Shown here one piece after another: positions 48,469 through 56,072 of a stretch of DNA of 58,355 nt. Numbering within the stretch: the stretch's first letter is position 1; every line of letters begins with the position of its first letter. Under the pieces are notes generated by a model. The model searched no databases, was not told the origin of the DNA, and saw only the letters and a list, made by a program, of their open reading frames with translations. Origin of the DNA: Streptomyces novaecaesareae. Its GTDB lineage: Bacteria > Actinomycetota > Actinomycetes > Streptomycetales > Streptomycetaceae. A program made the position numbers and the translations under genes. Location of the stretch: positions 1 through 58,355 of the forward strand of contig NZ_JNWQ01000041.1 of NCBI RefSeq assembly GCF_000716875.1, read 5' to 3'.

Positions 48469-49467
48469 TCAGTCCCAGAGCGCCCCGAGCGCCAGCAGCT
48501 CGTCCCGGTACTCGATCCGCTCGACCCACTCCCCGGGCCAGACCGCCTCGCCGTGGTGGGCGCCGGCGAAGGCGCCGGTCAGGCAGGCGAGGGAGTCGGA
48601 GTCGCCGCTGGAGTAGGCGGCCCGGCGCACGGCGGCGACCGGGTCGTCCGGCAGCAGCAGGAAGCAGAGCAGGCCGGTGCCGAAGGCCTCCTCGGCGACC
48701 CAGCCCTCGCCGGTGGCCAGGCACGGGTCGGCCTCGACGTCGGGTGCGGCGAGCGCGGCCTCCAGCTGGTCGAGCACCTGGAGGCAGTCCCCCCAGCCGC
48801 GGGCGAGGACGGCCTGCGGGGAGCTGCCGTACCAGCGGTCGGCGAGGTCGCCGAGCCAGAACTCGTCGTACCGCTCGCGGCCCGCCAGCGCGTACGCCCG
48901 CAGCACCGCCGGCAGTCCGGCCGGCGGGACGCCCTCGGCGAGCTTGCGGACGGCGTAGGCGGTGAGGTCGCTGGCGGCGAGCGCGGTGGGGTGGCCGTGG
49001 GTGAGCGCGGACTGCAGCTGGGCGGCGCCGGAGAGCTGCCGGGCGTCCAGGTCGCGGATCAACCCGATCGGGGCGACCCGCATGTTGGCGCCGCAGCCCT
49101 TGGAGCCGACGTCGCTCGCCTGCTGCCAGCGGTACTCGGGGCGGCTGAGCCGCTCGCAGGCCCGCAGGCAGGTCATGCCGGGGGCGCGGTTGTTCTCCGG
49201 GGAGCGCCACCAGTCGACGAACTCCTCGCGGACGGGCCGCTCCAGCCGAAGGGGCGTCAGCGGCCCGCGCTCCAGGGCGGTGCGCAGGCCGCGGCCGAGA
49301 GCGAGCGTCATCTGGGTATCGTCGGTGACCAACGCCCGCTCCGGCAACGGCAGTTGCCGCCAGTCCGGATGGTCGGCGGCGATCGCCTCGACGGTCTTGA
49401 ACTCCGTCACCCGGCCGATCGCGTCCCCGATCGCCAGCCCCAGCAGTGCCCCCGTCGCCTTGCCCAC
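48469..49467 (-). CDS. ADP-ribosylglycohydrolase family protein (copy 2)
   Basis: A 332-residue DraG/ARH-type protein with GLAIGDAIG, TDDTQMTLALG and SGDSDSLACLTG, and GSKGCG-x2-MR-x-AP-x-G shared with copy 1. Metal-binding Asp residues are all present, so it should be active. I chose GTG 49467 (VGKATGALLG), preceded by GAGGGGGAGC; an in-frame ATG at 49494 falls inside a 10-bp repeat and has a weak ribosome site. It lies between the P450 and the serpin, all same strand with short gaps, so co-transcription is likely. Confidence 0.9.
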   Translation of the reverse strand: MGKATGALLGLAIGDAIGRVTEFKTVEAIAADHPDWRQLPLPERALVTDDTQMTLALGRGLRTALERGPLTPLRLERPVREEFVDWWRSPENNRAPGMTCLRACERLSRPEYRWQQASDVGSKGCGANMRVAPIGLIRDLDARQLSGAAQLQSALTHGHPTALAASDLTAYAVRKLAEGVPPAGLPAVLRAYALAGRERYDEFWLGDLADRWYGSSPQAVLARGWGDCLQVLDQLEAALAAPDVEADPCLATGEGWVAEEAFGTGLLCFLLLPDDPVAAVRRAAYSSGDSDSLACLTGAFAGAHHGEAVWPGEWVERIEYRDELLALGALWD

Positions 49468-49490
49468 GGCCGCTCCCCCTCTTCCCTCTT

Positions 49491-49520
49491 GCATCTCGTT
49501 ACATCTCGTCACATCTCGAC
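49491..49520. repeat. 10-bp tandem repeat, 3 copies, across the P450 stop
   Basis: Exact 10-bp spacing: GCATCTCGTT, ACATCTCGTC, ACATCTCGAC. On the minus strand the last copy is inside P450, the middle one contains its TGA (49509-49511) and the first supplies an alternative ATG for the next gene. Each copy reproduces GAGATGT followed by a stop or near-stop. Confidence 0.85.
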
Positions 49521-50723
49521 GAGCAGTTCCTTGAGCCCGCGGATCACGTAGCCCGGGTTCCACTCGGGCTCGCGGACCAGCCGCAGGCCCGGGGCCCGGC
49601 GCAGCAGGGTGCCGTAGGACTCGGTGAGCTCCAGTCTGGCGAGCGGGGCGCCGAGACAGAAGTGGATTCCGGCGCCGAAGGTGATGTGCGGGTTGTCGGT
49701 GCGGCCGAGGTCGAAGCGGTCGGGGTCGGCGAAGCGCTCGGGGTCGCGGTTGGCGGAGCCGAAGAGCAGGGCGATCTCGGCGCCGCGCGGGATGGTGACG
49801 CCGCCGACCTCGATGTCCTCCAGCACCCAGCGCTCGAACATCTGCAGCGGGGTGTCCCAGCGCATCAGTTCCTCGACGGCGGTGGGCAGCAGTTCGTCCA
49901 CCGAGCCGCGCAGCCGGGCGAGTTCCCCGGGGTTGCGGAACAGCGCCCACCAGCCGTTGCCGGTGGTGTTGACGGTGGCCTCGTGGCCGGCGTTGAGCAG
50001 CAGCACGCAGGTGGAGACCATCTCCTGCTCGCTGAGCGCGTCGGAGCCCTCCTGGGCCTGGATGAGCGCGCTGATCAGGTCGTCGCCCGGGGCCGCCCGG
50101 CGCTCGCGGATCAGGGCGCGCAGGTAGTCGGAGAACTCGATGCTCGCGGTGACGGCCCGGCGGGCGGTCTCCTCGCTCGGGTTGAGCTCGAACATCCCGG
50201 TGATGTCGGCGGACCACGGCCGCAGCAGGTGCCGGTCGCTCTCCGGGACGCCGAGCATCTCGGCGATCACGGCGACCGGCAGCGGCTCGGCGACGGTGGC
50301 GATCAGGTCGCCGCCGCCGGCCGCGAGCAGCTCGTCGACGAGCTCGCCGGCCAGGCGCCGGACGGTCGGGCGCAGGCCCTCGACCATGCGCGGGGTGAAG
50401 GCCTTGGAGACGAGGCGGCGGATCCGGGTGTGGTCGGGGGCCTCCAGGTCGAGCAGCCCGTGGTCGTTCAGGGTGTGGAAGGGCTCGTGCGCCGGGTCGG
50501 GCTCGGGGCGGCCGAACTCCGCGTGGCTGAAGCGGTGGGTGTAGGTGCGGCCGAGCCGCCGGTCGCGCAGCAGCGCGCTGACGTCCTCGTGGCGGGAGAC
50601 GAGCCACTGGTTCGTCGGCTCGAAGTACGTCACCGGCGCGTGTGCGCGCAGTTCGGCGTACGCGTCGTAGGGGTGGGCCACGAACGCCGCCGACCAGGGG
50701 TCGAACTTCGCCGTCGTCGTCAT
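49509..50723 (-). CDS. Cytochrome P450
   Basis: Soluble bacterial-type P450 monooxygenase of 404 residues, needing external ferredoxin partners, none of which is adjacent. The heme ligand is C356 in FGAGIHFCLG; ExxR is E285-R288 and the I-helix motif is AGHEAT (245-250). Ala249 stands where most P450s have the oxygen-activating Thr, as in EryF (CYP107A1). The start is ATG 50723 after GGAGTGATC. No polyketide or peptide synthase genes flank it. The substrate is unknown. Promoter and operator-like sequences are listed upstream. Confidence 0.93.
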   Translation of the reverse strand: MTTTAKFDPWSAAFVAHPYDAYAELRAHAPVTYFEPTNQWLVSRHEDVSALLRDRRLGRTYTHRFSHAEFGRPEPDPAHEPFHTLNDHGLLDLEAPDHTRIRRLVSKAFTPRMVEGLRPTVRRLAGELVDELLAAGGGDLIATVAEPLPVAVIAEMLGVPESDRHLLRPWSADITGMFELNPSEETARRAVTASIEFSDYLRALIRERRAAPGDDLISALIQAQEGSDALSEQEMVSTCVLLLNAGHEATVNTTGNGWWALFRNPGELARLRGSVDELLPTAVEELMRWDTPLQMFERWVLEDIEVGGVTIPRGAEIALLFGSANRDPERFADPDRFDLGRTDNPHITFGAGIHFCLGAPLARLELTESYGTLLRRAPGLRLVREPEWNPGYVIRGLKELLVEM

Positions 50724-50764
50724 CGGAAGATCACTCCAGGCCGTCAGGGGGAGCCGGAAGGATC

Positions 50765-50793
50765 ATCGTACGCATCCGGTACGTCCGTTTTAA
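50765..50793 (-). promoter_or_regulatory. P450 promoter with overlapping palindrome
   Basis: On the minus strand, TTAAAA (50788-50793), 17-nt spacer, TACGAT (50765-50770). An inverted repeat CGTAC-N7-GTACG (50767-50783) overlaps the -10, as expected for a repressor operator. No regulator gene is adjacent. Confidence 0.35.
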
Positions 50794-51530
50794 GAGTGTT
50801 CGGTGAGCAACTTCCGCACCAACGCCGGAAGGGCGGCCGAGATCGGCTCCCGGATCACCTCGTCCGCCGCCTCGTCGAACGGCGTCGGTTCACCGTTCAC
50901 CACCACCAGACGGGCGCCGGACTCCAGCGCGATCTGCGGCAGCGAGGCCACCGGGTAGACCTGCAGACTGGTGCCCACCGCGATGAACAGGTCGCAGGCC
51001 TTGGCGATCGCGTCTGCCTGCTGGAGCACCACCGGGTCCAGCGCCTCCCCGAACATCACCGTCCGCGGCCGCAGGATCCCCCCGCACTCCCGGCACGCCG
51101 GGTCCGGCTCGCCCGCCTCCACCCGCGCCAGCGCGTCCGCCATCGGGCCGACCACCCGGCAGCGCACGCACTGCACCTCCCGTGCGGTGCCGTGCAGTTC
51201 GAGCACCTTGCGGGCGGGCAGGCCGGACTGCCGGTGCAGCCCGTCCACGTTCTGGGTGAGCACCCGGACCGGCAGGCCGGAGCGCTCCAGCTCGACCAGC
51301 GCCCGGTGCCCGGCGTTCGGCTCGGCCGCCAGCGCCCCCGCCTCCCGCCGCATCACCCAGGCCGCCCGGCGCACCTGCGGATCGGCGAGGTACGGCCCGA
51401 TGGTGACCATCCGCTGGGCCGACGGGTCCTTCTGCCAGAGCCCCTGCGGGCCGCGGTAGTCGGGGATGCCCGAGTCGGTCGAGATGCCCGCGCCGGTGAG
51501 CACGGCGATCAGGGGGCGCTTCGCGTTCAT
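50790..51530 (-). CDS. cobB: Sirtuin (NAD-dependent protein deacylase)
   Basis: Removes acyl groups from lysine using NAD, giving nicotinamide and O-acyl-ADP-ribose. The 246-residue protein has GAGISTDSGIPDYRGPQGLW, TQNVDGLH, the catalytic His in LELHGT, two CxxC pairs (CVRC and CREC) for structural zinc, and GTSLQVYP. I chose ATG 51530; no Shine-Dalgarno precedes it, but TACCGT followed by 7 nt and the ATG would fit a leaderless mRNA. It is divergent from the AAA ATPase operon. Confidence 0.92.
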   Translation of the reverse strand: MNAKRPLIAVLTGAGISTDSGIPDYRGPQGLWQKDPSAQRMVTIGPYLADPQVRRAAWVMRREAGALAAEPNAGHRALVELERSGLPVRVLTQNVDGLHRQSGLPARKVLELHGTAREVQCVRCRVVGPMADALARVEAGEPDPACRECGGILRPRTVMFGEALDPVVLQQADAIAKACDLFIAVGTSLQVYPVASLPQIALESGARLVVVNGEPTPFDEAADEVIREPISAALPALVRKLLTEHS

Positions 51531-51642
51531 GCCCCGGACGGTACGGCCCCGGGCCCGCCCGCGGCCACCGAAAATCCGGGTGCGCCGCGTCAACTCCGGC
51601 CGCACACTGGGCCGGTCACCCGCCGTACCGCGAAGGAGCCCC

Positions 51643-52707
51643 GTGCAGGGAGCAGTCAGCGTCTCGCCCGCTCAGATCCCCGAGCTGCTGCTCGGACTGG
51701 CCACCGTCCGCCCGGTGTTCCTCTGGGGGGCTCCCGGGATCGGCAAGTCCTCCCTGGTCAGGGCGTTCGCCGAGTCGCTCGGCCTGGAGTGCGTGAGCCT
51801 GGTCGGCACCCAGCTCGCCCCGGAGGACCTGATCGGCGTCCCGCAGCTCACCCCGGAGGGCCGATCCCGGTTCTGCCCGCCCGAGCAGATCGCCCGCGAC
51901 GAGCCGTACTGCCTCTTCCTGGACGAGCTCAACGCGGCCTCGCCGGACGTCCAGAAGGCCTTCTACTCGCTGATCCTGGACCGCCGGATCGGCTCGTACG
52001 AGCTGCCGCCCGGCTCGATCGTGATCGGCGCCGGGAACCGCGCCACCGACGGCGCGCTGGCCCGCCCGATGGCGTCCGCGCTGGTCAACCGCATGGTCCA
52101 CGTCCATCTGCGGGCCAACGCCGAGGACTGGCTGCGCTGGGCGGCCGGCGCCGGGATCCACCCGTGGGTCGTCGACTACCTCACCGACCGGCCCGACCAC
52201 CTGTGGTCCGCCCCGCCCAAGACCGAGGAGCCGTTCTCCACCCCGCGCGCCTGGCACATGCTCTCCGACGCGCTGCAGTCCTTCGGCCCGACCCTGGACG
52301 AGGGGACCCTCAAGGTGGTCGCGTACGGCCTGCTCACCCCGCAGCACGCGATCGCCTTCTGCGGCTACGCGAAGATCGTCCGCAACTCGTACGGCCTGGA
52401 GGCGATCCTCAAGGGCGACGCCCGCTGGCCGCACCGGCTGGAGGACCGCGACCTGCTCTACTACCTGGCCGACGCCTTCCGCGGACGCCTGGTCAAGGAG
52501 CTGCCCGCCAGCAAGGAGCACGCCTCCGGGGCGCAACGGCAGACCGCCTTCCGGGCCAAGTCGCTGCTGGTGCAGCTGGCCGAGATCTCGGTGGAGGTCG
52601 CCCAGACGGTGATCGCCGACGGCGCGGACGGCAACCCGGTGCTGCCCTCCTGGTTCCTGATCGAGGCCGCCCGGGACATGCCCCGGCTGGTCGAGGCCCG
52701 CCGGTGA
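51643..52707 (+). CDS. MoxR-type AAA+ ATPase
   Basis: A 354-residue ATPase with Walker A GAPGIGKSS, Walker B LFLDELNAA and GAGNR as sensor 1, in the MoxR/dynein-like clade. MoxR ATPases work as chaperones or metal-insertion motors with VWA-domain partners. The start is GTG 51643 after GGAG; upstream frame is not used. The gene after it, overlapping by 4 nt, encodes a DUF2201/VWA-like protein, so the two form such a pair. Confidence 0.88.
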   Translation: MQGAVSVSPAQIPELLLGLATVRPVFLWGAPGIGKSSLVRAFAESLGLECVSLVGTQLAPEDLIGVPQLTPEGRSRFCPPEQIARDEPYCLFLDELNAASPDVQKAFYSLILDRRIGSYELPPGSIVIGAGNRATDGALARPMASALVNRMVHVHLRANAEDWLRWAAGAGIHPWVVDYLTDRPDHLWSAPPKTEEPFSTPRAWHMLSDALQSFGPTLDEGTLKVVAYGLLTPQHAIAFCGYAKIVRNSYGLEAILKGDARWPHRLEDRDLLYYLADAFRGRLVKELPASKEHASGAQRQTAFRAKSLLVQLAEISVEVAQTVIADGADGNPVLPSWFLIEAARDMPRLVEARR

Positions 52708-54497
52708 AGCCCGCGGCGGCGAAGAAGAAGCCGGATCCGGGCGCCGAGGTCTTCGCCGAGGGCCTCGGCCTGCTGCGCCGCAACCCGGCCTTCGCCGCCC
52801 TGCCCGCCCAGGTCTGCCGCAGCGAGGAGTGCACGGTCTCCCCGCCCGACGGCTGGGCGGTGGTCGACTCCGACGGCACCGTGCACGTCAACCCGCGCCG
52901 CCGGGCCGAGCCCGAGGAGTGGGCCTGGGTGCTCGCGCACTGCCTGCTGCACCTCGGCTTCGGCCACGTCCCGGCCGCCCGCGGCTCCCGGGTCCAGCCG
53001 GACGAGTGCGCGGCCGCCGCCCGCTGCGCGGTGGTCAACCGCTTCCTCGCCACCTTCCCGGTCGGCCGCGCCCCGGTCGCCCTCCCGCAGGAGTACCCCG
53101 GCGGCGACGAGGAGGAGCTGGCCGCCCGCTGGCGCCGCGACGGCCTGCCGCCGGCCGGCGCCGCCGGGACGGCCGGCACCGCCGACCGCGACCAGCTGCT
53201 GGTCGAGTGGGACAACCAGTACCACGTGCCCAAGGACTGGGAGAGCGCCTTCGCGGCCGCGCTCACCCGCACCATGTCCGCCGCGATGGACCGGGCCGGC
53301 GGCCGGATCGACAGCGAGACCGGCGAGCGGCTGCCCGAACGGCCCTGGACCAGGGCGCTCAACTGGTTCGTCTCCTCGTACCCGCTGCTCGGCGGCATCG
53401 CGGCCGGGTTCACCGTGGTGGCGGACGCCGAACTCGCCCGGGCCCACGGGATCGCGGTCGCCGCGGTCAACGCCGAGGCCGGCGAGATCTACATCAACCC
53501 GCTGCGCCACCACACCGACGAAGAGTGGCGGTTCATCCTCGGCCACGAGATGCTGCACGCCGCCCTGCGGCACGGCGAACGCCGCGGCGGCCGGGACGCG
53601 TTCCTGTTCAACGTCGCCGCCGACTACGTCATCAACGGCTGGCTGCTGGAGATGGGCGTCGGCGACATGCCCGAAGGCCTCCTGTACGACCCGCAGTTGA
53701 AGGGCCTGTCGGCCGAGGAGGTGTACGACCGGATCGTCGGCGACCAGCGCCGGATCCGCCGCCTCGCCACGATGGCCGGGAAGAACCGCCCGGACATCCT
53801 CGGCGAACCGCTGGACCGCGGCCCGCGCGACTACGTCGACCTCGACGACTTCTACCGGCGCGGCCTGCAGCAGGGCTTCGAGCTGCACCAGCGCCAACGC
53901 GGCCTGCTCCCGGCCGGGTTGGTCGAGGAGATCCGCGCACTCGCCCATCCCCCGCTCCCCTGGGACGCACAACTGGCCCGCTGGTTCGACGAGTTCGTGC
54001 CGAGCCCGGAGCCGGTGCGCAGCTACTCCCGCCCCGCCCGCCGGCAGTCCGCGACCCCGGACATCCCGCGGGCCGGCCGCTACCGCCCCGAGGAGGAGGT
54101 GCCGCGCTGCACCTTCGGGGTCGTCCTGGACACCTCCGGATCGATGAGCCCGACGCTGCTCGGCAAGGCGCTTGGCGCGATCGCCTCGTACGCCGCCGCC
54201 CGGGACGTCCCGGCCGCCCGGGTGGTGCACTGCGACGCCGCCCCGCACGACGCCGGGTACCTCCCGGTCGAGGAGATCGCCGGGCGGGTCCGGGTGCGCG
54301 GCCGCGGCGGCACCGTCCTGCAGCCGGGCATCGACCTGCTGGAGCGGGCCGGGGACTTCCCGCCCGGGGCGCCCGTGCTGGTCATCACCGACGGCGAGTG
54401 CGACGTGCTGCGGGTGCGCCGCGAGCACGCCTTCCTCGTCCCCCGCGGCGCCGGGCTGCCGTTCACCCCGCGCGGACCGGTCTTCCGGATGAGCTGA
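52704..54497 (+). CDS. DUF2201 protein: duplicated zincin-like domain plus VWA-like domain
   Basis: A 597-residue protein starting at GTG 52704, overlapping the ATPase stop (GTGA). Residues about 58-121 and 258-320 are two copies of one module: VNPRRRAEPEEW and INPLRHHTDEEW introduce them. Copy 2 has a zincin motif HEMLH (281-285) and Asp307; copy 1 has HCLLH (79-83) and Cys108 at the matching positions. The C-terminal domain has a complete VWA metal site, DTSGS (476-480) and later ITDGE. It likely acts with the MoxR-type ATPase. Substrate and whether it cuts protein are unknown. Confidence 0.82.
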   Translation: MKPAAAKKKPDPGAEVFAEGLGLLRRNPAFAALPAQVCRSEECTVSPPDGWAVVDSDGTVHVNPRRRAEPEEWAWVLAHCLLHLGFGHVPAARGSRVQPDECAAAARCAVVNRFLATFPVGRAPVALPQEYPGGDEEELAARWRRDGLPPAGAAGTAGTADRDQLLVEWDNQYHVPKDWESAFAAALTRTMSAAMDRAGGRIDSETGERLPERPWTRALNWFVSSYPLLGGIAAGFTVVADAELARAHGIAVAAVNAEAGEIYINPLRHHTDEEWRFILGHEMLHAALRHGERRGGRDAFLFNVAADYVINGWLLEMGVGDMPEGLLYDPQLKGLSAEEVYDRIVGDQRRIRRLATMAGKNRPDILGEPLDRGPRDYVDLDDFYRRGLQQGFELHQRQRGLLPAGLVEEIRALAHPPLPWDAQLARWFDEFVPSPEPVRSYSRPARRQSATPDIPRAGRYRPEEEVPRCTFGVVLDTSGSMSPTLLGKALGAIASYAAARDVPAARVVHCDAAPHDAGYLPVEEIAGRVRVRGRGGTVLQPGIDLLERAGDFPPGAPVLVITDGECDVLRVRREHAFLVPRGAGLPFTPRGPVFRMS

Positions 54498-54500
54498 CGG

Positions 54501-54580
54501 TCATCACACGGCGGGCACCGGACATCGCGCGGCGGGCACCGGACATCGCGCGGCGGGCACCGATCACACCGCGGGCACCG
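54501..54580. repeat. 21-bp tandem repeat, about 4 copies, after the DUF2201 stop
   Basis: Units at 54501-54521, 54522-54542, 54543-54562 and 54563-54580, all containing GCGGGCACCG, beginning 3 nt after the stop codon and ending 9 nt before the stop of the convergent DUF998-like gene. Two inner copies are nearly identical; the outer two are diverged. Confidence 0.82.
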
Positions 54581-54588
54581 CGCCGAGG

Positions 54589-55221
54589 TCAGACCAGCAC
54601 CGGCCGCGGCGTCGCGGCGGCCGGACGGGCCAGCGGGCTCAGCGCCACCAGGAAGCAGCCGGCGGCGAGCGGGATCAGCGCCAGGTCGGCGGCCGAGGCG
54701 ACCGTCCCGAGCAGCACCAGGACCGGGCTCCACCAGCGCAGCGCCCGGGCCGGGCCCACCGAGGCGGCGACCAGCAGCGCCAGCAGGCCGACGTAGAAGA
54801 GCAGCGGGCCCACCTGGTAGACGGCGGGCAGCACGCCCGGGACGCCCTGCACCCGGTCGAACAGCCGCGACTGCTCGGCCTTGTCCGCCGCCGCCAGGCC
54901 GACGACCAGGTCGATCCCGATCTGCACCAGGGAGGCCGCGAGCCCCGCGAGGGCCGTTCCCAGCGCCGCGCCCGCGGCCACCCGCCCGGCCGTCGTGCCG
55001 CGCGGGGCGAGCAGTCTGCGCAGGGCGAGGAAGACCGGGGCGAACAGCAGCAGCCCGGCGAACATCGCGGTGTGGCCGGCCGTCCAGCCCAGGCCCGGCT
55101 CCCGGGAGCCCGGCACCAGCCGGATGCCGCCGTAGAGGGCCATCAGCGCGGGGGCGCCGACGACGGCGTACGAGGTGAGGCGGGTACTGCTGCCGGCGGT
55201 GCTGCGAGCGGCGGCGTTCAT
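54589..55221 (-). CDS. DUF998-like membrane protein
   Basis: A 210-residue protein with six hydrophobic segments, without recognisable catalytic motifs. It starts at ATG 55221 after GGAGATCGC; the longer open frame upstream is a shadow of the response-regulator gene. It is downstream of, and on the same strand as, the two-component genes, so it may be regulated by them or co-transcribed. The family assignment is from topology and length only. Confidence 0.6.
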   Translation of the reverse strand: MNAAARSTAGSSTRLTSYAVVGAPALMALYGGIRLVPGSREPGLGWTAGHTAMFAGLLLFAPVFLALRRLLAPRGTTAGRVAAGAALGTALAGLAASLVQIGIDLVVGLAAADKAEQSRLFDRVQGVPGVLPAVYQVGPLLFYVGLLALLVAASVGPARALRWWSPVLVLLGTVASAADLALIPLAAGCFLVALSPLARPAAATPRPVLV

Positions 55222-55321
55222 CTGCGATCTCCTGCGGTGTCCGTGATCCGTTCCGACACCGCACAGCCTGTCTGCCGGGGCCCTCGTCGCGGATCGCCCG
55301 TACCGGCGAACCGGCCGCCTC

Positions 55322-55396
55322 CCCCGCAGGGGGGAGCCCGGCTCAAGCCCCGCAGGGGGAGCCCGGCTCAGGCCCCGCAGGGGAGCCCGGCTCAGG
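55322..55396. repeat. 24-26-bp tandem repeat, 3 copies, across the response-regulator stop
   Basis: Units at 55322-55347 (26), 55348-55372 (25) and 55373-55396 (24) start CCCCGCAGGGG and contain GAGCCCGGCTCA. They differ mainly in the length of a G run. On the minus strand the last unit holds the response-regulator TGA (55392-55394). Each unit can form two hairpins. Confidence 0.85.
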
Positions 55397-56072
55397 CCTC
55401 CCCCGCCACCACCGCCCCCGCCTCGTACGCGAACACCACCGCGTGCACCCGGTCCCGCAGCCCGAGCTTGCTCAGCACATTGCTGACGTGCGTCTTCACC
55501 GTGTGCTCGCTGACCACCAGCTCCGCCGCGATCTCCGCGTTGGACAGCCCGCGCGCGATCAGCCGCAGCGTCTCCTGCTCGCGCAGGGTCAGCTGCTCCA
55601 GCAGCCCGGACGGCGGCCGCACCGCCCGATCCGGCGCGCCCGGCCGGCGGGCGGCGAACTCGCCGATCAGCCGCCTGGTCACCGAGGGCGCGAGCAGCGC
55701 CTCCCCCGAGGCGACCATCCGCACCCCGTGTGCCAGATCGTCCCGCCGGACGTCCTTGAGCAGGAAGCCGCTGGCCCCCGCGTACAGCGCGTCGAAGACG
55801 TAGTCGTCGATGTCGAAGGTGGTCAGCATGATCACCTTGGTGGCCGGGAACTCCGCGCACACCCGGCGGGCCGCCTCCAGCCCGTCCATCACCGGCATCC
55901 GGACGTCCAGCAGCAGCACGTCCGGGCCGTGCTCGCGGACCGCCTCGACCGCCTCGGCGCCGTCGCAGGCCTCGGCCACCACCTCGATGTCCGGCTGCGC
56001 GTCCAGGATCATCCCGAACCCGGCCCGCACCAGCTCCTGGTCGTCCGCGACGACCACCCTGATCGGCTTCAT
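55392..56072 (-). CDS. NarL-family response regulator
   Basis: A 226-residue regulator. The receiver domain (about 1-120) has the acidic pair VADDQ, phospho-acceptor D56 in LLDVRMPVMDG and the Lys in SGFLLKDV. The C-terminal LuxR-type helix-turn-helix contains LTLREQETLRLIARGLSNAEI. It overlaps the histidine-kinase stop by 4 nt, so the two are coupled. Targets are unknown; the adjacent lipoprotein and DUF998-like genes are candidates. Confidence 0.93.
   Translation of the reverse strand: MKPIRVVVADDQELVRAGFGMILDAQPDIEVVAEACDGAEAVEAVREHGPDVLLLDVRMPVMDGLEAARRVCAEFPATKVIMLTTFDIDDYVFDALYAGASGFLLKDVRRDDLAHGVRMVASGEALLAPSVTRRLIGEFAARRPGAPDRAVRPPSGLLEQLTLREQETLRLIARGLSNAEIAAELVVSEHTVKTHVSNVLSKLGLRDRVHAVVFAYEAGAVVAGEA

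Noticed and set aside
49446..54497. A 1683-codon open frame on the plus strand
   Set aside because: It is antisense to P450, hydrolase 2 and sirtuin for most of its length; only its 3' third is the real DUF2201 gene. Long stop-free antisense frames are expected at this GC content.
41989..54497. Biosynthetic gene cluster around the P450
   Set aside because: No polyketide, peptide, terpene or tailoring genes other than the single P450 are present.
54501..54580. CRISPR array
   Set aside because: Units of about 21 bp are directly adjacent with no unique spacers, and no cas genes occur in the window.
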